From TMED14 sp002167805 (GTDB lineage: Bacteria > Bacteroidota > Bacteroidia > Flavobacteriales > Schleiferiaceae), in assembly GCA_965655795.1 (NCBI GenBank), contig CBFHHY010000001.1:62001-126000 (forward strand): a stretch of 64,000 nucleotides of DNA, read 5' to 3'. Position numbers and translations under genes: made by a program. The notes beneath the pieces are model-generated. The model was not told the DNA's origin. It searched no databases and was given only the letters and a program-made list of their open reading frames with translations. Below are positions 45,228-52,310 of this stretch, one piece after another (position 1 is the stretch's first letter; each line of letters opens with the position of its first letter).

Positions 45228-48200
45228 TTATTCTATTGCAAGTTTTAAAATTTTTGATGCTGACTGTGAGATAGGGCTTCCAGGACCAAATATTGCAACT
45301 ACGCCTTTGCTAAACAAAAAATCATAATCTGCCTTAGGGACTACCCCTCCTACAATTATCTGAATATCTGAGCGGTTTAAATTTTTTAAAGCCATAGCTA
45401 GTTCAGGAATTAGAGTTTTATGCCCTGCCGCCAAGGAAGATACTCCAACCCAATGTACATCATTTTCAACAGCTTGTTTTGCAGTTTCAACAGGTGTTTG
45501 AAATAATGGCCCTAAATCTACATCAAATCCAATATCAGCGAAACTTGACGCAACAACTTTAGCTCCTCTGTCATGTCCATCTTGTCCCATTTTCGCAATC
45601 AAAATTCTTGGAGAACGGCCTTCAGTTTCTTTAAACAAAGAAGCTAATTTCTTGGCTTTTTGAAAGGCTGGGTCTTTTGCATTTTCTTTTTTATACACAC
45701 CTGATATAATTGAGTTTTGTGCCTTATAGCGACCAAATACTAACTCCAAAGTATCACTTATTTCTCCAATTGTAGCTCTTGTTTCTGCTGCAATAATTGC
45801 TTTTTCTAAGATACCGCCTTTTCCCGTTTCCGCAGCTTTCTTCAAACTTAAAAGTGCTGCTTTCACAGCTGCTCCATCTCTATTTTTTTTTAAGTTCTTT
45901 ATTCTATTTATTTGTGATTTTCTTACTTCAGAGTTGTCTACTTCTCTGAATTCAATATCTTTTTTTTCACTTTGATTAAATGCATTTACGCCTACTAATA
46001 TTTCTTTTTTTGAATCAAGCTGGGCTTGTTTTAGCGCTGCAGACTCTTCAATCCTAATTTTAGGAACCCCCATTTCAATGGCTTTGGTCATCCCTCCGGC
46101 GGTTTCAATTTCTGTCATGAGCCTTTTAGAATTATTTATTAATTCTGAAGTTCTTTTTTCCACTTCAATACTCCCAGCAAACGGATCAATAAAATCAATG
46201 AGCCCAATTTTCGATTGCAAGTGCAATTGAGTTTCACGAGCTATTTGAGCTGAATATTCTGTGGGGAGAGCTATCGCCTCATCGAGTGCATTTGTGTGGA
46301 GTGATTGCGTTCCGCCAATGATAGCGGCTAGTGCCTCTAAGGATGTTCTAGAAATATTATTAAATGGTTGTTGTTCTGTAAGACTCCATCCACTAGTTTG
46401 ACTATGTGCTCTTAAAGCCATACTTTTTGGGTTTTTAGCACCAAATTTTTCCACAATTTCGCTCCATAAAACCCTTGCAGCTCTGAGCTTAGCAATTTCG
46501 GTAATAAAGTCCATTCCAATTCCCCAAAAGAAACTTATTCGAGGTGCAAATTCATCAATTTTTAATCCTGCTAAAATTCCTGTTTTTATGTATTCGATTC
46601 CGTTAGCTAGTGTGTAGGCGAGTTCAATTTCTGCACTAGCTCCAGCTTCTTGCATATGATATCCTGAAACACTTATGCTATTAAATTTTGGCATTTTTTT
46701 GCTCGTATATCGGAGTATGTCTCCAACAATTGTCATACTTTGAGATGGAGGATATATATAAGTATTTCTAACCATAAATTCTTTCAAAATATCGTTTTGA
46801 ATGGTACCAGTAAGTTTTTCTATTTTAATTCCTTGTTCTTTTCCTGCCGCAATAAAAAAAGCAAGAATCGGAATAACAGCACCATTCATTGTCATTGAAA
46901 CAGACATTTTATCTAAGGGTATTCCATCAAAAAGTCTTTTCATGTCTTCAATACTATCAATTGCAACTCCCGCTTTACCTACATCTCCGAGAACTCGAGG
47001 ATGGTCACTATCATATCCACGATGAGTGGCTAAATCAAATGCAACACTTAAACCTTTTTGTCCAGCTTTTAGATTCTTCTTATAAAAAAGATTACTTTCT
47101 TCAGCGGTTGAAAATCCTGCATATTGTCTTATGGTCCAGGGTCTGGAGGTATACATGGTAGCGTACGGACCTCTTAAAAATGGTTTTAATCCAGCCGAAT
47201 CAACTTCATGTGAAAAGCGGTTCGTCTTATTCATTTTATTTTCTAGAGGGGAATTGTTTTTAAGTAATAAGTTGATTTTCTTTTGAGCTTTATAAACGAG
47301 TTTTTCTGACCAGCTATCAAGTAAGTAAGATCCCTTTAAGACATCTTTACGCCCTGATAATTTTGTTTCATAAGCTAAAATTAGAAATTGATCCCGGGCC
47401 CATTGTTCCGGTTCTTCACCTTCTGCGACGGGATGAATGATAATCTCATCACAGCCTCCAAGCCATAAAGATTGTGCTTCTAAACTACGCCCTATAAGTT
47501 TTTCAGGAGGGTTTTTTTTAAACTTTTTATCTCGAGTCTCACCGCAAATCCATAGCGTTGTCCCTGCCCTAGCATTTTCTTCTAAACACGAATTCCATAA
47601 AATTCTAATTGCTTGAACCATTGCAATTGTTTCAAGGTAATTTTCTTGTGATTCGAGAAAAATTATGCAACGGCCCGAATGATTCCACCCTAAGGAATTA
47701 AGCTGAATGATTAGGTTATGTATTGAAAAAGCAACTTTGTCTGTGCTATTTGCGCTGGAAACATTTTTAGTATTCACACAAATCGTTCTCACATTTGAAG
47801 GAATGTTAGTATTCTGATCTAAAAAGTTTTGATCCTGATTTTTCCATCTTCCGGTATTTTCGAATTTATTTTTGAAATATTCATTAAAAATGCTGCCATG
47901 CCACTTTTCAGGTCTCTGTTTTTCTGGCATAGAATGAATCACCTCCGAAACTTTTTTCTTGTTTCCGCCCATTATATGAACCGGACAGATATCAAATTGA
48001 ACATCCTTCAATATCAGAGCAATATCCTCGCTATTTTTAATTTTTATGAGAAGTGAGGATGCTCCATTATTTAAAGCATTTAATGCTCTTTGATTCGAAT
48101 TATTCAAGTCCTTTTCGGCCTCTATGACTTGTACGAAATTTTTGTGATCAAAAGGTGATTTGGCTCCTTTCCATGAATAGAATGTCTCACCATTTTTCTT

Positions 48201-48251
48201 TCCTATTCTGGGTAAATTCAGACCATTAACTAAAACTTCGTCACTGATCAC
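45228..48251 (-). CDS. Methylmalonyl-CoA mutase, small and large subunit in one chain
   Basis: A 1007-residue single protein that starts at GTG 48251 and interconverts methylmalonyl-CoA and succinyl-CoA. Residues 1-335 are a compact version of the non-catalytic small subunit (MutA): ALNALNNGASSLL, LWLGGCDEIIIHP and a GSYLLDSWSEKL end that is typical of its TIM barrel. Residues about 355-1007 are the catalytic large subunit, beginning abruptly at PFLRGPYATMY and lacking its usual N-terminal 80-90 residues. It includes SVSMTMNGAV, GYHMQEAGA, HSQTSGWSLT and SLHTNALDEAIALPT. The C-terminal B12 domain has DGHDRG with His893 as cobalt ligand. It overlaps the DivIC gene by 4 bases and precedes meaB. 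Confidence 0.9.
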   Translation of the reverse strand: MISDEVLVNGLNLPRIGKKNGETFYSWKGAKSPFDHKNFVQVIEAEKDLNNSNQRALNALNNGASSLLIKIKNSEDIALILKDVQFDICPVHIMGGNKKKVSEVIHSMPEKQRPEKWHGSIFNEYFKNKFENTGRWKNQDQNFLDQNTNIPSNVRTICVNTKNVSSANSTDKVAFSIHNLIIQLNSLGWNHSGRCIIFLESQENYLETIAMVQAIRILWNSCLEENARAGTTLWICGETRDKKFKKNPPEKLIGRSLEAQSLWLGGCDEIIIHPVAEGEEPEQWARDQFLILAYETKLSGRKDVLKGSYLLDSWSEKLVYKAQKKINLLLKNNSPLENKMNKTNRFSHEVDSAGLKPFLRGPYATMYTSRPWTIRQYAGFSTAEESNLFYKKNLKAGQKGLSVAFDLATHRGYDSDHPRVLGDVGKAGVAIDSIEDMKRLFDGIPLDKMSVSMTMNGAVIPILAFFIAAGKEQGIKIEKLTGTIQNDILKEFMVRNTYIYPPSQSMTIVGDILRYTSKKMPKFNSISVSGYHMQEAGASAEIELAYTLANGIEYIKTGILAGLKIDEFAPRISFFWGIGMDFITEIAKLRAARVLWSEIVEKFGAKNPKSMALRAHSQTSGWSLTEQQPFNNISRTSLEALAAIIGGTQSLHTNALDEAIALPTEYSAQIARETQLHLQSKIGLIDFIDPFAGSIEVEKRTSELINNSKRLMTEIETAGGMTKAIEMGVPKIRIEESAALKQAQLDSKKEILVGVNAFNQSEKKDIEFREVDNSEVRKSQINRIKNLKKNRDGAAVKAALLSLKKAAETGKGGILEKAIIAAETRATIGEISDTLELVFGRYKAQNSIISGVYKKENAKDPAFQKAKKLASLFKETEGRSPRILIAKMGQDGHDRGAKVVASSFADIGFDVDLGPLFQTPVETAKQAVENDVHWVGVSSLAAGHKTLIPELAMALKNLNRSDIQIIVGGVVPKADYDFLFSKGVVAIFGPGSPISQSASKILKLAIE

Positions 48252-48571
48252 TTTTCCTCATCTAATGGGGCAACCAAAATCACCTGTTCACCGGGCTTAT
48301 GCATCCAATAGGTTTCCCGTGCAAATCGTTCCAATTTCTCGGGATCAGATGATAATGCTTCAATTTGGTTTTCAGTATGAGTCAATTCTTTTTGATAAAA
48401 ATTAATTCCATCGTTCAAAGCCTTTAGCTTCGAGTCAAGTTCGGATTGGATCACAAGAGAACTCCTATCTACGAATAACATCCAAAAAGAAAAGAAAAGT
48501 GTGGCTAAAACGTACTTATTTGTGAGGCGCTTAAACCACTTAGACTCAAACAAATATTTAAAACGTCCCAT
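48248..48571 (-). CDS. Septum formation initiator FtsB/DivIC
   Basis: A 107-residue bitopic cell-division protein. A short cytoplasmic N-terminus is followed by one transmembrane helix (about 20-35, ATLFFSFWMLFVD), a coiled coil (about 42-75, KLKALNDGINFYQKEL), and the conserved end LERFARETYWMHKPGEQVILV of the FtsB/DivIC family. It would act in the FtsQLB-type complex at the septum. It overlaps the methylmalonyl-CoA mutase gene by 4 bases; this is an operon accident rather than a functional link as far as known. Confidence 0.93.
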   Translation of the reverse strand: MGRFKYLFESKWFKRLTNKYVLATLFFSFWMLFVDRSSLVIQSELDSKLKALNDGINFYQKELTHTENQIEALSSDPEKLERFARETYWMHKPGEQVILVAPLDEEK

Positions 48572-48605
48572 GTTTCCAAAAATACAAATATTCGATTACT
48601 TCATC

Positions 48606-50390
48606 CTAGTGCAATTGTTGCTTTACGAATTTCTTGTAAGAACCACTTGATAGATTCATTAGTTCTTCATGACTTCCCAATTCCAAAACTCTTCCTTTAT
48701 TTAGAAAAGCAATTTTATTTGCATTTCTTACAGTTGACAATCTATGTGCAATGATTACGCTCGTCTTATTTTTCATCAATCTATCCAAAGCCTCTTGAAC
48801 TACAGATTCATTTTCGGCATCTAATGATGATGTAGCTTCATCAAGTAACAGAACCTGAGGATCTTTTAACATTGCTCTTGCAATTGCAATTCGCTGACGT
48901 TGGCCACCACTTAATTGAACCCCTCTTTCTCCTATTTCAGTGTCTAATCCGTTAGGAAACTTATCGATAAACTCAAAAGAGTTTGATTCTTTTACCGCAG
49001 ACATTAAATCGTCTTCTGTTGATTTTATATTTCCGTATAGAATATTTTCCCGAATACTTTGCCCAAATAAAATCACATCTTGAGGAACCCAGCCCATTTG
49101 TTTTCTGATAAAGTTCTTTGAATAGCTAGAAGATTTTTCTCCAAAAAAATAGATTTCTCCACTTGTTGGCACTTGAAACCTTAGTAAGAGTTGCATTATT
49201 GTTGATTTTCCTGCACCACTTGGCCCAACAATCGCTAGTTGATCACCAGGCAATACATCGAGGTTCAGGGACTGAAGAACCAATAAATCTGACCTGGAGG
49301 TGTATGCAAAATCTACATTTTGAAAAGAAATAATCGGTGATTTTTGATTTCTTATATCAATATCTAAATTTTTATTGCTACTGTTTTCTTCAATTTTTTC
49401 TTCAAGGATATTTACAATTCCCTCCGTAGCTCCAATGGCTTTTTGAAGGCGACCGTATACATCGGCGATTCCCCCCATTGAACCGCCAATAAAACCAGAA
49501 TAGATGACAAAACTAAAGAGTTGACCAGGGTCTAATTCACCCGAAGAAATTAGGCTAGTTCCTTTCCAAACGACTAAGACTAATGCTCCAAATAGTCCTA
49601 AAATTAAAAAACTGGCAAAACCACCTCTGAGAATTCCAGCAGATATAGCTAAATGAGCAACTTTATCTGTGGATTTTTCATACTTTTTACGTTCGCTGTT
49701 TTCATTCGTAAAAGCCTTAACTGTGGCAATAGCGGACAAGCTTTGCTCAACAATTACATTACTCGAGGCGGATGCATCTTGAACAGATTTTGAAAACTTA
49801 CGAATTTTAGTGCCAAAAATTATTGCTAGGATAATAACAAAAGGCAAAACAGCTAACATAAAGAGGGTTAATTTTACTGATGTGTAGGCCAATAGTATTA
49901 CCCCTCCTGAGATTATTACTATTTGTCTTATGAATTCTGCAAGTGTACTGGTAAATGTCTCTTGTAAAACCCCAATGTCGGATTGTAATCTATTTGTTAA
50001 TTCACCAACCCTTTTGCTATGAAAAAAATTCATAGGTAAGTCAATTAAATGACTATACATTGCTTGACGCAAAGATGATAGTGACTTTTGTGCTACCCTC
50101 TCAAAAAAAAGAATTCGAAAAAAGCTAAATACCGCTTGAGTAAGCAGTAAAAGGCCGAGGTTCAATGCAATTTTGTCAATTTTCTCTGGTGAACTTTGAG
50201 CTGCATCTACTAGATCTCCTAAGAATGTAGGAAAAGCCAGAGCTGTGAGTGAGGATAAAATTAAGAAAACCATTCCGATCATGAATTGAGATTGAAATGG
50301 TTTGATATACAAGTACATCCTGGCAATTCCCTTAATGGCATGCCATGAGATTTTTCTTTTTAGGGTATTTGGGCCAAAGGATTTAGCCAC
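48606..50390 (-). CDS. MsbA-like ABC exporter, fused membrane and ATPase domains
   Basis: A 594-residue half-transporter. Six transmembrane helices fill about residues 30-310, with the coupling region FERVAQKSLSSLRQAMYSHLIDLPMNFF; the nucleotide-binding domain is in 350-590 (Walker A GPSGAGKST around Lys395, signature LSGGQRQRIAIARAML, Walker B VLLLDEATSSLD, switch IIAHRLST). Such proteins flip lipids (lipid A), drugs or peptides; in this window, next to cell-envelope functions, lipid export is plausible but not proven. It is 1 base after the 2-oxoglutarate oxygenase gene and 34 bases before the divIC gene. Confidence 0.95.
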   Translation of the reverse strand: MAKSFGPNTLKRKISWHAIKGIARMYLYIKPFQSQFMIGMVFLILSSLTALAFPTFLGDLVDAAQSSPEKIDKIALNLGLLLLTQAVFSFFRILFFERVAQKSLSSLRQAMYSHLIDLPMNFFHSKRVGELTNRLQSDIGVLQETFTSTLAEFIRQIVIISGGVILLAYTSVKLTLFMLAVLPFVIILAIIFGTKIRKFSKSVQDASASSNVIVEQSLSAIATVKAFTNENSERKKYEKSTDKVAHLAISAGILRGGFASFLILGLFGALVLVVWKGTSLISSGELDPGQLFSFVIYSGFIGGSMGGIADVYGRLQKAIGATEGIVNILEEKIEENSSNKNLDIDIRNQKSPIISFQNVDFAYTSRSDLLVLQSLNLDVLPGDQLAIVGPSGAGKSTIMQLLLRFQVPTSGEIYFFGEKSSSYSKNFIRKQMGWVPQDVILFGQSIRENILYGNIKSTEDDLMSAVKESNSFEFIDKFPNGLDTEIGERGVQLSGGQRQRIAIARAMLKDPQVLLLDEATSSLDAENESVVQEALDRLMKNKTSVIIAHRLSTVRNANKIAFLNKGRVLELGSHEELMNLSSGSYKKFVKQQLH

Positions 50391-50391
50391 C

Positions 50392-51195
50392 TTATTTTTT
50401 GTTCTTGTCTTGAAAGTCTAACGATTTCAACCCCATTTTTTTTAGGAGTCTTTTAGTTTCAATTTTAATCGATTCTTTGAGTTTTGTAGCAACCCTTTTC
50501 AAGAATTTATCGTCAGGTCTTGAAACAAACTTTGAATCGCTATACTTGAAGTTCTCATCAATTTCTGTGTAGTAATATGCATAAAAGCTTTTTCGACTTT
50601 CTCCTTCAGGAATGTTTATGGCTTTATAACCATGAGGGCTATTTTCGTCAGTAAGAAATATAACTGCCCTATTAAATAAGGGTGCAATCGAATGATTACA
50701 TTCCCTCATGTCTGGACTCCATAATTCTAAATTTCCACCATAATCTTTTTTCCAATTCTTATTGAGATAAATCAGTAGATTAATTCTTCGCCACATTTCA
50801 GATTTTGGGTCAAAATTCACATCGATATGTATATCTACGAAACTACCATGACCTCCCTGGTGAATACCCGAACCAAGAGAATTGTCGGGTGTCACAAGAC
50901 CTGAAATGCCAGTCAGCTCGGACATCCAATTTAAAAAATCATTTGATTGTATCAGATCTCTTACTTCAGAAAAAACTGGATCCCATCGTTCAAAATGATA
51001 ATCTTCGACTTTATTTTCATTAAGACTTTTTCTTTTTACTTTGAGAGAATCTAGTGCAGGAAAACTAGAGAATAATTGGTCTGCAATCTCTTTATCTAAA
51101 AAGTCATCTAAAACAACAAATTTACAGGGTGATTGATCTCTGAAGTATTGTGATAGTTTGGATATTGATTTTATGTATTTTGAATTGATCTTCAT
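50392..51195 (-). CDS. 2-oxoglutarate/Fe(II)-dependent oxygenase
   Basis: A 267-residue oxygenase of the prolyl-4-hydroxylase-like (2OG-FeII_Oxy_3) group. The iron site is His123-x-Asp125 (DIHID) and His188 (SPHGY); the 2-oxoglutarate Arg is Arg201 in GESRKSFYAYYY. The double-stranded beta-helix core covers about 110-215, with YGGNLELWSPDM between. The last 50 residues are basic and helical. The substrate is unknown; related proteins modify cell-surface sugars or peptides. It overlaps the SDR gene by 4 bases (51192-51195) and lies 1 base before the ABC exporter gene, so all three share a transcript. Confidence 0.9.
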   Translation of the reverse strand: MKINSKYIKSISKLSQYFRDQSPCKFVVLDDFLDKEIADQLFSSFPALDSLKVKRKSLNENKVEDYHFERWDPVFSEVRDLIQSNDFLNWMSELTGISGLVTPDNSLGSGIHQGGHGSFVDIHIDVNFDPKSEMWRRINLLIYLNKNWKKDYGGNLELWSPDMRECNHSIAPLFNRAVIFLTDENSPHGYKAINIPEGESRKSFYAYYYTEIDENFKYSDSKFVSRPDDKFLKRVATKLKESIKIETKRLLKKMGLKSLDFQDKNKK

Positions 51196-51980
51196 TTTTT
51201 TCTACGTGATAGATTGCGATAGATGCAATAAAAAAGTTTTGGAGAAAATTTATGCAAAAGAACAGCTAAACCCTCGATACCTGTAAAAAATTTGTGAAAT
51301 TTTTCTTGTTTTTCAAACTTGAATATTTTTTTTGCAAGTTTTTGGGTTGTCATTCCTTTTTCCTGTGCTCGTCCTACTTTATTTAGCTTTTTACCATTGT
51401 GGGTTAAAGCCGATTTCATGATGCTCGTTTTAATATTGCCTGGGCTTACTAATTTAACTTTGACTTTGGAATAACGCAGTTCTTCCTTTAGGGATTCTAA
51501 GTAAAGGGTTAAAGCTGATTTACTTGCAGAATAAGCTGCAAGTTTAGCTTGTCCAAATTGACTTGCAATACTGCCAACGCAAATAATTGTACCAGAACCT
51601 TTATTTTCCATTTTTGGAATAAGAAGTTTTATACTTTGAACAGGTGACCAAAAATTAAGTTCAAATATTTTCCTTTCGACATTCATTTCAGTATCTTTTA
51701 CCTCACCCCATTGACCAACCCCAGCATTCAATATGACTAGATCAATTCCGTCGAAAATATTCCAAACAGATTGGATAATTTTTGATAATTCATTCACTTT
51801 TTCAAGGTCAGCAGGAAAAATTTTTATATTCTCAGGGTAATTCGAGGAAGAAGCAACTTTTTCTAATTGACCTTTTGAGCGCGCCGTCGCAATTACATAG
51901 TAGCCGGAATCACTATATTTTTTGACTAGTGCAGCTCCAATACCTGAAGATCCCCCCGTAATCCAAACTACTCTATTCAT
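51192..51980 (-). CDS. Short-chain dehydrogenase/reductase
   Basis: A 262-residue classical SDR. Cofactor motif TGGSSGIGAALV (about residues 9-20) is followed by ARSKGQLEKV, which suggests NADP preference, then VILNAGVG, the catalytic Ser in CVGSIASQFG, and YSASKSA (Tyr-x3-Lys). The C-terminus carries an extra basic/hydrophobic stretch (about 225-262, LAVLLHKFSPKLFYCIYRNLS) that could touch the membrane. The substrate is unknown. It is the first gene of a run that continues through the oxygenase, exporter, divIC, mutase and meaB. Confidence 0.9.
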   Translation of the reverse strand: MNRVVWITGGSSGIGAALVKKYSDSGYYVIATARSKGQLEKVASSSNYPENIKIFPADLEKVNELSKIIQSVWNIFDGIDLVILNAGVGQWGEVKDTEMNVERKIFELNFWSPVQSIKLLIPKMENKGSGTIICVGSIASQFGQAKLAAYSASKSALTLYLESLKEELRYSKVKVKLVSPGNIKTSIMKSALTHNGKKLNKVGRAQEKGMTTQKLAKKIFKFEKQEKFHKFFTGIEGLAVLLHKFSPKLFYCIYRNLSRRKK

Positions 51981-52004
51981 TTTTCAAAGATATTCATATC
52001 ATTA

Positions 52005-52035
52005 TGTGTAAGTTGAAAAAATTGAAATATATTTG
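52005..52035 (+). promoter_or_regulatory. Promoter of rpmH
   Basis: TATATTTG followed by C (52028-52036) is a perfect -7 TAnnTTTGY box; TGTG at 52005-52008, 19 bases upstream, is a one-mismatch -33. The ATG follows 21 bases after the box. Confidence 0.6.
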
Positions 52036-52056
52036 CCGACCGATTAAGTACTGAAA

Positions 52057-52215
52057 ATGAAAAGAACATATCAACCTTCCAAAAGAAAGCGTAAGAATAA
52101 ACATGGCTTTCGTGAGCGCATGGCTTCAGCTAATGGACGTAGAGTCTTAGCTCAAAGAAGAGTTAGAGGTCGAAAAAGCCTAACTGTTTCAGATGAAAGC
52201 AATCATAAAGGCTAA
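52057..52215 (+). CDS. rpmH: 50S ribosomal protein L34
   Basis: A 52-residue, highly basic ribosomal protein. The opening MKRTYQPSKRKRKNKHGF, then RMASANGRRVLAQRRVRGRK and SLTVS, are the L34 signature; the 8 residues beyond SLTVS (DESNHKG) are typical of the longer Bacteroidota form. The start ATG at 52057 is fixed by the family. A clear intrinsic terminator follows 22 bases after the stop. It is not next to rnpA or dnaA in this window. Confidence 0.97.
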   Translation: MKRTYQPSKRKRKNKHGFRERMASANGRRVLAQRRVRGRKSLTVSDESNHKG

Positions 52216-52236
52216 TGCGTTTAAAAAAAAATATAG

Positions 52237-52269
52237 AAAAGGTGTTGATTTATCAACACCTTTTTTTTT
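52237..52269 (+). terminator. Intrinsic terminator after rpmH
   Basis: Twelve-base arms 52237-52248 (AAAAGGTGTTGA) and 52253-52264 (TCAACACCTTTT) pair perfectly around a 4-base loop, and the right arm continues into a run of nine T (52261-52269). It separates rpmH from carB, whose start is at 52311. Confidence 0.9.
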
Positions 52270-52310
52270 ATTCTAATTTGTACCGATTTTTGAATTAAAA
52301 TATCCATGTC

